The notes: generated by a model not told the origin, from the letters alone. DNA of 47,910 nucleotides from DATLZC01 sp037444005 (GCA_037444005.1 JBBING010000011.1:1-47910); one strand, 5' to 3'; shown: positions 25,146 through 33,250, numbered from the stretch's first letter. Numbers and translations are program-made.

Positions 25146-25200
25146 CGCTCGTCCCTCCCGTCCACCACGGGCGGCGCGTGGGGCACTGAAAGCGCATGCG

Positions 25201-25629
25201 ATGACCACCGACGACAGCGTGCTGGGCGTTCGCGTCGGCGACCGGGCCGAGTTCACGAAGACCGTGACCTCGGACGACGTCGTCGCGTTTGCGAACGTGA
25301 CGGGCGACACCAATCCGCTGCACCTGGACGACATGTACGCCGCGAAGACACGCTTCGGGCGCCGCATCGCGCACGGGATGCTGTCGGCGGGCTTCATCTC
25401 GGCTGCGCTGGGGACGAAGCTCGCGCCCCACGCGTGCGTGGTCTACCTGAGCCAGAGCCTCCGCTTCCAGCGGCCCGTCGCCATCGCCGACACCGTCACC
25501 GCTCGCGTCGAGGTCACGAAGGTCGACCCCGCGCGTCGCTTCGTCACGCTCGCCACGACGTGCGCGAATCAGAAGGGCGAGGAGGTTCTGACCGGCGAGG
25601 CGCTGGTGCTCCTCGACCCCGTGGAATAG
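25201..25629 (+). CDS. MaoC-family enoyl-CoA hydratase
   Basis: A single hotdog-fold hydratase (142 residues) of the MaoC / R-specific hydratase type. The hydratase-2 motif is complete: FANVTGDTNPLHLDD followed by FGRRIAHGMLSAGF gives the Asp-His catalytic pair and the substrate-binding turn. It lies 55 nt after ccr and 133 nt before the mutase gene on the same strand. In the ethylmalonyl-CoA pathway a MaoC protein hydrates mesaconyl-C1-CoA, and in other pathways it hydrates crotonyl-CoA. With only one domain and this length it resembles PhaJ more than the two-domain mesaconyl-CoA hydratase. Confidence 0.9.
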   Translation: MTTDDSVLGVRVGDRAEFTKTVTSDDVVAFANVTGDTNPLHLDDMYAAKTRFGRRIAHGMLSAGFISAALGTKLAPHACVVYLSQSLRFQRPVAIADTVTARVEVTKVDPARRFVTLATTCANQKGEEVLTGEALVLLDPVE

Positions 25630-25762
25630 CGCCGTCTTCGGAGCCATCGAGCGTGCGGACCGCGTGCACGTCCGCCGTCACGCCGACCGTGCGGGCGTTC
25701 TCCCGTCGTCGCCCGATGCGCTAGACTAGGTGCACCTGCCCTGCGTTCGGGAGACGACGACG

Positions 25763-27460
25763 ATGCCACGAAGAAATGGCGACCGGCGCAAGGACGGCCT
25801 CGACGACATCCGGCGCGAGTTCGAGCGCTGGGAGTCGACCACGCTCGCGAAGGCGCTGGAGCGCGGCGGCGAACGCGAGGCCGAATTCGCCACGTCCTCG
25901 ACCGAGACGCGACGGCTCTACACGCCGCTCGACGTCGCCGACATCGACTACGCGCGTGACATCGGCTACCCCGGCGAATACCCCTACACGCGCGGCATCC
26001 AGCCGACCATGTACCGCGGCCGGCTGTGGACCATCCGCCAGTACGCCGGCTACGGCACCGCCCGCGAGGCCAACGAGCGGTTCCGCTTCCTGCTGAGCCA
26101 GGGGCAGACTGGCCTCTCGGTGGCCTTCGACCTGCCGACGCAGATCGGCCTCGACTCGGACCACCCCATGGCCGAAGCCGAAGTCGGCCAGGTCGGCGTC
26201 GCCATCGACTCGCTGGCGGACATGGAGGAGCTCTTCGAGGGCATCCCGCTGGACCGCGTGAGCACGTCGATGACCATCAACGCGCCGGCGCCGGTGCTCG
26301 TCGCGATGTACGTCGCTGTGGGCGAGAAGCAGGGCGTCGCCCGCTCCGACCTCATGGGCACGGCGCAGAACGATGTGCTGAAGGAGTACGTGGCCCGCGG
26401 GACGTACATCTACCCCCCGAAGCCGTCGTTGCGGCTCGCGGCGAACCTGATCAACTACGCAGTGCAGGAGATCCCGAAGTTCAACCCCATCAGCGTCAGC
26501 GGGTACCACATCAGGGACGCCGGCGCGACGGCGGCGCAGGAGATGGGCTTCACGTTCGCGAACGCCATCGCCTATCTAGACGAGGTGATCCGCCAGGGCG
26601 GCAACATCGACGACGTCGGCCAGCGCATCTCGTGGATTTTCAACACGCACAACAACTTCTTCGAAGAGATCGCGAAGTACCGCGCCCTGCGCCGGCTCTG
26701 GGCCAGGATCATGCGCGAGCGCTTCAAGGCGACGAACCCGCGCTCGTGGATGTTCCGCACCCACGTCCAGACCGGCGGCGCCACCCTCACGGCCCAGCAG
26801 CCCGAGAACAACATCATTCGCGCCGCCATTCAGGCGCTCGCCTCCGTGCTGGGCGGCGTGCAGTCGCTCGCGCTGTCGTGCTACGACGAGGCGCTCGCCA
26901 TCCCCACCGAGGAAGCGCAGCGCATGGCCGTCCGCACCCAGCAGATCATCGCCCACGAGACCGGCGTGGCCGACACCATCGACCCGTTCGCGGGTTCCTA
27001 TTACGTCGAGTGGCTCACCTCCGAGCTGGAACGCAAAGCGCAGGAGTACCTCGACCGCATCGAGGACATGGGCGGAGCCGTCGCCGCCATCGAGTCTGGC
27101 TACATGCAGACCGAGATTCACGAGGCGGCCGTGCGGCAGCAGCAGGAGATCGAATCGGGCAAGCGCGTGGTCGTGGGCGTGAACCGCTTCCGGACAGACG
27201 AGGAGGAGCCGAAAGCCATCTTCCGCCCGAATCCGGACGCCGTAAAGGAGCAGCGGGCCCGCCTGGAGAAGGTCCGCCGCGAGCGCGACTCCGAGCGCGT
27301 GAAGGCGGCGCTCGCCCGCCTGCGCGAGGCCTGCCTCGACGAGAACGTGAACCTCATGCCGCCGATCCTCGAGGCGGTCAAGACGTACGCGACGCTGGGC
27401 GAAATCTGCGACGAAATGCGCGCCGTCTTCGGCGAGTACACCCCGCCCGTCGTCGTGTAA
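25763..27460 (+). CDS. Acyl-CoA mutase large subunit (methylmalonyl/ethylmalonyl-CoA type, no B12 domain)
   Basis: The catalytic TIM-barrel part (565 residues) of a B12-dependent acyl-CoA mutase. Seen motifs: YPYTRGIQPTMY, WTIRQYAGYGTA (Y94), NDVLKEYVARGTYIYPP (R212), SVSGYHIRDAGAT (H249). By recall of the family, Y94 and R212 correspond to the carboxylate-binding Tyr and Arg of methylmalonyl-CoA mutase that isobutyryl-CoA mutase lacks, pointing to a dicarboxylic substrate. The cobalamin-binding domain (DxHxxG) is absent, so a separate small subunit must be made elsewhere. The ATG at 25763 follows GGGAGA; a GTG at 25730 is too close to the TAGACT box at 25722-25727. Codons 520-565 are repeated 1002 nt downstream. 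Confidence 0.93.
   Translation: MPRRNGDRRKDGLDDIRREFERWESTTLAKALERGGEREAEFATSSTETRRLYTPLDVADIDYARDIGYPGEYPYTRGIQPTMYRGRLWTIRQYAGYGTAREANERFRFLLSQGQTGLSVAFDLPTQIGLDSDHPMAEAEVGQVGVAIDSLADMEELFEGIPLDRVSTSMTINAPAPVLVAMYVAVGEKQGVARSDLMGTAQNDVLKEYVARGTYIYPPKPSLRLAANLINYAVQEIPKFNPISVSGYHIRDAGATAAQEMGFTFANAIAYLDEVIRQGGNIDDVGQRISWIFNTHNNFFEEIAKYRALRRLWARIMRERFKATNPRSWMFRTHVQTGGATLTAQQPENNIIRAAIQALASVLGGVQSLALSCYDEALAIPTEEAQRMAVRTQQIIAHETGVADTIDPFAGSYYVEWLTSELERKAQEYLDRIEDMGGAVAAIESGYMQTEIHEAAVRQQQEIESGKRVVVGVNRFRTDEEEPKAIFRPNPDAVKEQRARLEKVRRERDSERVKAALARLREACLDENVNLMPPILEAVKTYATLGEICDEMRAVFGEYTPPVVV
27320..27460 (+). repeat. Direct repeat, copy 1 (3' end of the mutase gene)
   Basis: The last 46 codons and stop of the mutase. 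The same sequence recurs at 28322-28462 in the same orientation, 134 of 141 positions identical, offset 1002 nt. Confidence 0.95.
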
Positions 27461-27627
27461 ATTCCCACCCCCCTATCACCCCGTCCCGCCGGGCTGAAAG
27501 ACGCTGACCGTTTCGCTTGGCCCACTAGCTGCCTTTGCCGCTCCTTCGCTGCCAGGAATGGGCGAGGCAGAACAAGAGCGAGTTGGCGGCGGTCTTTCGG
27601 GTGAGGTGGTAGCCTTGGAGGAAAGCC

Positions 27628-28314
27628 ATGTTGGATCGCCGAACGATAGCACTGTCACTGAGCCTCGGAACGTTGGCTGCGGTTGCCATCATGGGGTGGG
27701 TTCTTCGCGTCGGCGGTCAGGACCTGCCTCGGCCGCCCGGTCTCGCCGCCCCCACAGCGACCCCTGACACAAGGAGTGCGGTCGACTCCACCTAAGCGGC
27801 CGAGCAGCTCTCCGCTCAGCCGAACCTCGGCAGGTTGATTGCGGCCATCCGAACGCAAGATGTGGACGCTGTACTCGACTTGATCGATTGGCAACCATAG
27901 CCTTGCGGGCTGCGCAACACTGATGTCTGTCCGCCCGGTGTCGAGCCGTACACGGAGCTACCTATGGTCGACGCGGGATTCCCCGACCCCTTCTGCGTGA
28001 CGGCAGAGACCCTGCGACCGACCCTCACGTCGCTGCTGGGTGGAGAGCCTCTGGCGGTCCGGGTCGCTCTGCGGTCCAAGGAGAATCCGAACCTTTACCA
28101 GATTGCGTTTGCCAGCCATCCAAAGGGGTCCGGTCTCCTTCCTCTCGCGGCGCCCAGCGCCTCACTTACCGGCTTGTTCTTCACCGCGGATGCCTCAGCA
28201 TCTCGACCCATCGACTGGCTCTACCCAGTGAGCGAACAGTGGTCGGCGACGGATCAGGCATTCGCATTCGGTCTGGATGACAAGGAAATCATCGCCTGGG
28301 ACGACCGATACTAG
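27628..28314 (+). pseudogene. Broken exported-protein gene with two in-frame stop codons
   Basis: One reading frame runs from an ATG at 27628 (GGAGGAAAG just before it) to a TAG at 28312-28314, but TAA at 27793-27795 and TAG at 27898-27900 interrupt it. Ignoring these, it would be 228 residues. The first 55 codons encode an export signal or anchor (IALSLSLGTLAAVAIMGWVL) and a Pro/Thr-rich linker. The middle piece has 34 codons. The last piece keeps 137 codons, including Cys-containing LRNTDVCPPGVEPY and a domain ending DKEIIAWDDRY. I do not recognise the family. Base composition looks less G+C-rich than the neighbours, with codons such as ATA and TTG. Because the frame is intact across both stops, recent decay by point mutation is likely. 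Readthrough is unlikely, as TAA and TAG end normal genes here. Confidence 0.7.
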
Positions 28315-28321
28315 GATCTGA

Positions 28322-28462
28322 CTGGGCGAGGCCTGTCTCGACGAGAACGTGAACCTTATGCCGCCGATCCTCGAGGCGGTCAAGACGTACGTGACGCTGG
28401 GCCAAATCTGCGACGAAATGCGCGCCGTCTTCGGCGAGTACACCCCGCCCGTCGTCGTATAG
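28322..28462 (+). repeat. Direct repeat, copy 2 (orphan tail of a mutase gene)
   Basis: A 141-bp copy of mutase codons 520-565 plus stop, 95% identical to copy 1 and still open in frame. The seven differences are R to G, A to V and E to Q changes, three silent changes, and TAA to TAG. No start codon or ribosome-binding site is associated with it. Apart from this repeat and the broken gene, the 1.06-kb stretch 27461-28522 shows only the promoter at 28485-28513. Confidence 0.92.
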
Positions 28463-28484
28463 CCGCAAGCGCAACCCTCGACGG

Positions 28485-28513
28485 TTGACCATCCCCCGCG
28501 GGTCCCGTACAAC
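28485..28513 (+). promoter_or_regulatory. Predicted promoter of the alpha/beta hydrolase gene
   Basis: TTGACC (28485-28490), a 17-nt spacer and TACAAC (28508-28513). The ATG of the next gene is 9 nt after the -10 hexamer, so the leader would be only a few nucleotides. Confidence 0.65.
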
Positions 28514-28522
28514 GGGAGACGC

Positions 28523-29401
28523 ATGACCCCGCGAGAAGGCGCCGTTCGCGCTAACGGCATCGAGGTCCACTACGTCCAGTGGGGCGACGACGACGCGCCG
28601 CCGCTGCTGGCGGTGCACCCCACCGGCTTCCTCTCGTGGACCTGGGCGCCCGTCGCCGAGCGGCTGGCGGAGCGGTGGCGAGTCATCGCCAACGACCAGC
28701 GCGGCCACGGCGACAGCGCGAAGCCTCCCGACGGCTACGACTTCGAGACCTTCGCGCTTGACCTTCAGGGCCTTATCGAGGCGCTGCGGCTGCGCCATCC
28801 CGTCGCCGTCGGGCATTCGTCGGGCGGCACCACGCTCGTCGTGCACGCCGCGCTCTTCCCGGGCGTCGTGCGGGCTCTCGCGCTCATCGAACCCATCCTC
28901 CCGCCGCCCGAATGGAGACGCCCGGATCACGAGCGCCGGGCCCGCTCGGCGCACGACATGCGCGAGCTCGCCCTCAAGCGCCGGGCGGTCTGGGACAGCC
29001 CCGACGACATGATCGCGTCGTTCCGGGCGCGCCCTCCGTTCGACACGTGGACGGACGACGCGCTCCGCTGGTACGCCGAGCGCGGACTCGCGCCCCGCCC
29101 CGACGGGCAGTACGAACTCAAGTGCCCTCCGGCGCTGGAGGCGAAGTTCTACGAGGCCGTGGGCCGCCTCGATCCTTCTCCGTACATCGCGAGCGTGACC
29201 TGCCCCACACTCATTCTCTGGGGCGCCCGGAGCGAACTGGCGCGAGACGGCTTCGTCGAGCGCATCCACGAGGCCTTCGGCCACGCCACGACCCGTATAC
29301 TGGACGGGACCACGCACTTCGCCCCCATGGAGCGCCCGGACGTGGTCGCGGCCGAACTCGAGCGGTTCTTCGCCGAAGGAGCCGGACATGAGGATGCGTA
29401 G
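28523..29401 (+). CDS. Alpha/beta hydrolase
   Basis: A 292-residue alpha/beta-hydrolase-fold enzyme. The oxyanion region is VHPTGFLSWTW, the nucleophile elbow is GHSSGG (S99), and the catalytic histidine is in GTTHFAPME near the C-terminus. The usual acid after strand 6 or 7 (GxxD) reads LWGARSELARDG, so Glu or a shifted Asp may serve. NDQRGHGDSAKPPDGYD is a common feature of epoxide-hydrolase and esterase-like members. Its 3' end overlaps the ketosynthase start by 14 nt, so the two are co-expressed. The substrate is unknown; an acyl ester or thioester hydrolase would suit the context. Confidence 0.87.
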   Translation: MTPREGAVRANGIEVHYVQWGDDDAPPLLAVHPTGFLSWTWAPVAERLAERWRVIANDQRGHGDSAKPPDGYDFETFALDLQGLIEALRLRHPVAVGHSSGGTTLVVHAALFPGVVRALALIEPILPPPEWRRPDHERRARSAHDMRELALKRRAVWDSPDDMIASFRARPPFDTWTDDALRWYAERGLAPRPDGQYELKCPPALEAKFYEAVGRLDPSPYIASVTCPTLILWGARSELARDGFVERIHEAFGHATTRILDGTTHFAPMERPDVVAAELERFFAEGAGHEDA

Positions 29402-30629
29402 GGTCGTCGTCACAGGGCTCGGGCTGGTGTGCCCCGTCGGGCTCGACGTAGAGACGTCGTGGAAGAACCTGCTCGCAGGCGTGAGCGGCGTGCGGCGCAT
29501 CACCCAGTTCGACGCGACCGGCTTCCCAGTGCAGATCGCGGCGGAGATCGAGGGATTCGACCCGTCCCCCTACATGGACTTCAAAATGGCGCGCCGCTCG
29601 GGCCGCTTCGCCCAGATCGGCACGGCCGCGGCGAAGCAGGCGCTCTGCTCCGGCGGCCTCGAGATCGACGAGACGAACCGCGACGACATCGGCGTCATCT
29701 GCGCCAGCACGGGCGGCGTCTTCGTGATGGGCAAGCAAGAGGAGATCATCGAACAGCGCGGGCCGAACCGCGTGGACCCGCTCCTCATCCCCCGGCTGGG
29801 CCCGCACATGGCGGCGGCGCGCATCGGACGGGTTCTGGGCGTGCGAGGGCCCAACACCACGATCAACAGCGCCTGCGCTTCTGGCACCGACGCCCTCGGC
29901 CACGCCTTCAACCTCATTCGCACGGGGGCCGCCGACGTCCTCCTGGCAGGCGGCGCCGAAGCCATCATCTCGCCGCTGGCCATCGCCGGCATGGCCGTGC
30001 TCGGCGCGCTCACCAGGGACTGGAACGACGAACCCCAGCGGGCATCCCGCCCGTTCGACGCCAAGCGGTCGGGATTCGTCCTCGGGGAGGGCGCGGGCAT
30101 GCTCCTGCTGGAGTCGGAGGAGCGCGCGCTGGTCCGCGGCGCCACCATCATCTGTGAATTCGCTGGGGCCGGCTGGTCGTTCGACGCCACGGACGACGCC
30201 GCGCCCGACGCCTCCGGCCAGGCGCTCGCCATGCGGCGGGCGATGGAGTGCGCCGGCGTGACGCCGGACCAGATTTCCTATATCAACGCCCACGGCACCT
30301 CGACGGAGCTCAACGACAAGGCCGAGACGGCGGCCATCAAGATGGCGCTGGGCGAGAAGCACGCCCGCAGAGTCGCCATCAGCTCCACGAAGTCGATGAC
30401 CGGGCATATCGCGGCGGGTGCCGGCGGCGTCGAGGCGGTGATCTCCGCGCTCGCCATCCGCGACAACGTCATCCCCCCGACCATCAACTACGAGGAGCCC
30501 GACCCCGAGTGCGACCTCGACTACACGCCCAACCGCAAGCGCGAGCTCGAGGTCGATGTCGTGCTCTCGAACTCGTTCGGCCTCGGCGGCCAGAACGCGA
30601 CCATCGTGCTGCGCCGGTACCGGCCGTAG
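29388..30629 (+). CDS. fabF: Beta-ketoacyl-ACP synthase II (FabF type)
   Basis: A condensing enzyme (413 residues) that extends acyl chains with malonyl-ACP. The Cys-His-His triad is complete: C163 in NSACASGTDALG, H302 in NAHGTSTELND, and H340 in KSMTGHIAAGAG. The N-terminus RRVVVTGLGLVCPVG and C-terminal NSFGLGGQNATIVL are standard. The ATG at 29388 has GAAGGAG 6 nt upstream, inside the end of the hydrolase gene. No other fab genes adjoin, so this may serve a specialised lipid or polyketide rather than general fatty-acid synthesis. The hotdog dehydratase genes near 34.2 kb could be partners. Confidence 0.93.
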   Translation: MRMRRVVVTGLGLVCPVGLDVETSWKNLLAGVSGVRRITQFDATGFPVQIAAEIEGFDPSPYMDFKMARRSGRFAQIGTAAAKQALCSGGLEIDETNRDDIGVICASTGGVFVMGKQEEIIEQRGPNRVDPLLIPRLGPHMAAARIGRVLGVRGPNTTINSACASGTDALGHAFNLIRTGAADVLLAGGAEAIISPLAIAGMAVLGALTRDWNDEPQRASRPFDAKRSGFVLGEGAGMLLLESEERALVRGATIICEFAGAGWSFDATDDAAPDASGQALAMRRAMECAGVTPDQISYINAHGTSTELNDKAETAAIKMALGEKHARRVAISSTKSMTGHIAAGAGGVEAVISALAIRDNVIPPTINYEEPDPECDLDYTPNRKRELEVDVVLSNSFGLGGQNATIVLRRYRP

Positions 30630-30642
30630 CTGACAACCCGGT

Positions 30643-30672
30643 TTGTGGCCCCGGACGGGGTGCCCGTATCAT
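30643..30672 (+). promoter_or_regulatory. Predicted promoter of the P-loop kinase gene
   Basis: TTGTGG (30643-30648), an 18-nt spacer and TATCAT (30667-30672). The GTG start of the next gene begins 6 nt after the -10 box, which suggests a leaderless message. Confidence 0.5.
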
Positions 30673-30678
30673 GCGTTC

Positions 30679-31257
30679 GTGCGCCGCATCGCCGTCTTCG
30701 GCCCCTCCGGTTCAGGCAAATCCACCGTTGCCCGCGACATCGGCCGGACGCTCGACCTTCCCGTGGTCGAGTTGGACGCGCTGTTCCACCGGCCGAACTG
30801 GCAGCCGACGCCGGTGGACGAATTCCGCGCGATCGTCGCCCGTACGCTCGCGAGTCACGTGGATGGCTGGGTGTGCGACGGCAACTACGGGGTGGTTCGC
30901 CCGCTGGTGCTGGCGCAGGCCGACACCGTCGTGTGGCTCCGCCTCCCGTTTCCGCTCGTGTACTTCCGTCTGTGCAGGCGCACGGTGACCCGCGCGTGGC
31001 GGAGTGAGGTGCTGTGGGGAACGAATCGCGAATCGTGGCGGCAGAGCTTCCTCAGCCGCGATTCGATCCTGTTGTGGGGCATCACGCACTGGCGGGCGCA
31101 CGTCCGGGGCGTCAGCCGCGACCTGCGTGAAACGCCGCACCGCGCCCGCGTGTACGAGCTGCGGTCGCGCTGGGAGGTGGCGGCGTTCCTCAGCGCGCTC
31201 CGCGGCGCCACGCAGGTCCACGGCGGGCGAACCCGGGCTTCCGAGCCTCGGACGTAG
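30679..31257 (+). CDS. P-loop kinase, adenylate kinase / topology-modulation (FlaR) type
   Basis: A small P-loop NTPase (192 residues) resembling adenylate-kinase-like FlaR or topology modulation proteins. The Walker A is GPSGSGKST (residues 8-16 from the GTG), followed by LPVVELDALFHRPNWQPTP, the typical substrate-side loop, VDGWVCDGNYG, and WLRLPFPLVYFRLCRRT. The GTG at 30679 places the Walker A at the expected distance and follows a -10 box by 6 nt. The family may phosphorylate nucleotides or small metabolites, and the function here is undefined. It ends 17 nt before the ThDP enzyme. Confidence 0.82.
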   Translation: MRRIAVFGPSGSGKSTVARDIGRTLDLPVVELDALFHRPNWQPTPVDEFRAIVARTLASHVDGWVCDGNYGVVRPLVLAQADTVVWLRLPFPLVYFRLCRRTVTRAWRSEVLWGTNRESWRQSFLSRDSILLWGITHWRAHVRGVSRDLRETPHRARVYELRSRWEVAAFLSALRGATQVHGGRTRASEPRT

Positions 31258-31274
31258 CGAAGGAGGCGAAGGCG

Positions 31275-32888
31275 ACGAACGAGATCCACGGCGGCGAAGT
31301 CGTCGTCCGGAGCCTGAAGGCCCATGGCGTCGATGTCGTGTTCGGCCTGCCGGGCATCCACGCGCTCGCCATCTACGACGGGCTCCGCGCGCATCCCGAG
31401 ATCCGCCAGATCGCCGTCCGCCACGAACAGACCGCCGTCTACATGGCCGACGGCTACGCCCGCGTCGGCAACCGGCCGGGGGTCGCGTTGCTTACGACGG
31501 GGCCCGGGACGGCCAACGCCGCCGGCGCGCTCGGCACCGCGTGGTGGGACAGCGTGCCGCTGCTCGTCGTCACGTCCAACATCCCGTCGGCGTACCTCGG
31601 CAAGCAGAAGGGCTATCTGCACGAGCCCAAGGACCAGCGCGCGCTGCTCTCCTCTGTCGCCGACAGCGCGGTCACCGTCACCCGCACCGAGGACATCCCG
31701 GGCGCGATCCACGACGCCTTCCGCCGCATGCTCACCGGCAGGCCGAGGCCGCAGGCCATCGAGATCGCCACCGACATGCTGACCCGCCGCCTCGACGTCG
31801 AAGCGGTCCCCTGGGTGACGGACGTGTCGTTTTCGCGTCCCGAGCCAACCTCCGACGCTATCGAGCGGGCCGCCGCGCTGCTCTCCCGAGCGGAGCGTCC
31901 CGTCATCTGGGCGGGTGGTGGCGTCAACCGCGCCGGCGCAGAGCTGGAGCTCCTCCAGGTGGCCGAGCGCCTCGGCGCGCCGGTAGTGACGACGGTGCAG
32001 GGGGCGGGTGCGCTTCCATACGACCATCCCCTGTCGGTGGGGTTCCGCCCCACCGAACCCGCGGTCGCCGACCTCGTGGGCCGCGGCGACGTTCTCCTCG
32101 CGGTGGGCACGAAGTTCGCACAGGGGATGACGAACTCCTGGTCCATGAAGCTTCCCGACGTCATCGTGCACATCGACATCGACCCGGGGGAGTTCGACAA
32201 GAACTATCCCGCGGCCGTGAAGGTGGCTGGCGACGCCCGGCGGGCGCTGGCCGCGCTGCTCCGGGCGTTGCCCTCGGAGCCTCGCGCGCCCTGGGCCGGT
32301 GACCTCGCGCCGTTCCGCTCGGAGCTGGAGGCGAAGACCGCCGAGCGGGGCGCGGTTGAGACCGCGGTGCTCCGAGGCCTGCGCGAGGCCGTGCCGCGAG
32401 ACGGCGTCATCGTGTGGGATCAGACGAAGCCGGCGTACTGGGCGTCGCGCTCGTTCCCTGTCTACGAGCCGCGCACCTTTCTCTATCCCGGCTACGGCAC
32501 CCTCGGCTTCGCATTCCCGACCGCGCTGGGGGCGAAGGTGGCCGCAGGAGCTCGGCCTGTGGTGGCCGTATGCGGCGATGGCGGCTTTCAGTACGCCCTC
32601 CCCGAGCTGGCGACCGCGGTGCAGTTCGGCATCGATGTCGTCGTGGTGCTGTTCAACGACGACGCCTGGGGAATCCTGGGCGACTTGCAGGATCGCATGT
32701 TCGAGGGGCGTCGGTACGCCATCGAGCTCGTCAACCCCGACTTCGTGAAGCTGGCCGACGCCTACGGCGTGCGCGCGTTGCGCCTCGACGGCCCGGAGGG
32801 TCTCGAACGGGCCGTCCGATCCGCCATTGAACAGGGCGGAACGTGGCTCATCGAGGTGCGGATGGCCTTCCGCCCTCCGGGACGCTAG
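31275..32888 (+). CDS. Thiamine diphosphate-dependent enzyme (acetolactate synthase-like), apparent ACG start
   Basis: A 537-residue ThDP enzyme with PYR, central and PP domains. It is related to acetolactate synthase and benzoylformate decarboxylase. The catalytic glutamate lies in VRHEQTAVYMADGYARVG, the central-domain WAGGGVNRAGAELEL is typical, and the ThDP site GDGGFQYALPELA with VLFNDDAWG is complete. The first ATG/GTG/TTG in frame is the GTG at 31338, which would cut off the first helix and strand and has no ribosome-binding site. AAGGAGG at 31260-31266 points to an ACG at 31275, giving a normal N-terminus (NEIHGGEVVVRSLKAHGVD) and Glu at position 51. The product therefore seems to use a rare ACG start, or the base is a mutation or error. 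The substrate is unknown. Confidence 0.82.
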   Translation, partial: TNEIHGGEVVVRSLKAHGVDVVFGLPGIHALAIYDGLRAHPEIRQIAVRHEQTAVYMADGYARVGNRPGVALLTTGPGTANAAGALGTAWWDSVPLLVVTSNIPSAYLGKQKGYLHEPKDQRALLSSVADSAVTVTRTEDIPGAIHDAFRRMLTGRPRPQAIEIATDMLTRRLDVEAVPWVTDVSFSRPEPTSDAIERAAALLSRAERPVIWAGGGVNRAGAELELLQVAERLGAPVVTTVQGAGALPYDHPLSVGFRPTEPAVADLVGRGDVLLAVGTKFAQGMTNSWSMKLPDVIVHIDIDPGEFDKNYPAAVKVAGDARRALAALLRALPSEPRAPWAGDLAPFRSELEAKTAERGAVETAVLRGLREAVPRDGVIVWDQTKPAYWASRSFPVYEPRTFLYPGYGTLGFAFPTALGAKVAAGARPVVAVCGDGGFQYALPELATAVQFGIDVVVVLFNDDAWGILGDLQDRMFEGRRYAIELVNPDFVKLADAYGVRALRLDGPEGLERAVRSAIEQGGTWLIEVRMAFRPPGR

Positions 32889-33250
32889 CGAAGTTCCGGA
32901 AGGTCCAGCGCCCCGGTGAAGGTCTCCTCGTTCAGGGTCACGCGAAGCGCCCCCCGGCCCGACGCCCCCTCGAACGCGCCCGCGCCTCCGTCGACGTCGA
33001 CGACGGCGATGACCGTGTGGGACCCGTCCTCGGCTTCGCTCGCTTCGCCCTCCACGACGGTGGCGTAGAGCTCATCGCCGTCCCGGGAGAGCGTGAGCTC
33101 GCCCTCACCCACGGCGGCGTCGAGGCCGATGCGCCACGCGACGCGCGCCGTCACAGTCCAGCCATCGCCCGCGCCTTCCAGCGTGGCCTGCCGCGTACCG
33201 TTCAGGAGCTCGGAAACCTCGAGCACGTCCCCGTGAAGCTCGATGCGCAT
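32885..33250 (-). CDS. Conserved-looking small beta-rich protein, unknown function
   Basis: I do not recognise this 121-residue protein. It lacks a signal peptide or membrane segment. The alternating pattern (TVTARVAWRIGLDAAVGEGELTL) and a GAFEGASGRGALRV stretch suggest an all-beta sandwich or barrel, and the sequence is acidic. The ATG has only a weak upstream purine tract. It converges with the ThDP gene and shares with it a CTAG palindrome in which both TAG stops overlap. It is divergent from the phosphatase gene. Third-codon G/C bias supports coding. Confidence 0.6.
   Translation of the reverse strand: MRIELHGDVLEVSELLNGTRQATLEGAGDGWTVTARVAWRIGLDAAVGEGELTLSRDGDELYATVVEGEASEAEDGSHTVIAVVDVDGGAGAFEGASGRGALRVTLNEETFTGALDLPELR

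Noticed and set aside
25630..25762. A cobalamin riboswitch before the mutase gene
   Set aside because: The intergenic gap is only 133 nt, shows no B12-box-like sequence and contains a simple -10 box; it is too short for the known fold.
27793..27900. Programmed stop-codon readthrough or a reassigned code in the broken gene
   Set aside because: The interrupting codons are TAA and TAG, which normally end other genes here (mutase TAA, Nudix TAG). No TGA or selenocysteine element is involved.
27461..28321. An insertion sequence between the mutase and its repeated tail
   Set aside because: No transposase-like reading frame, no terminal inverted repeat and no short target duplication could be seen; the only repeat is the 141-bp mutase tail.
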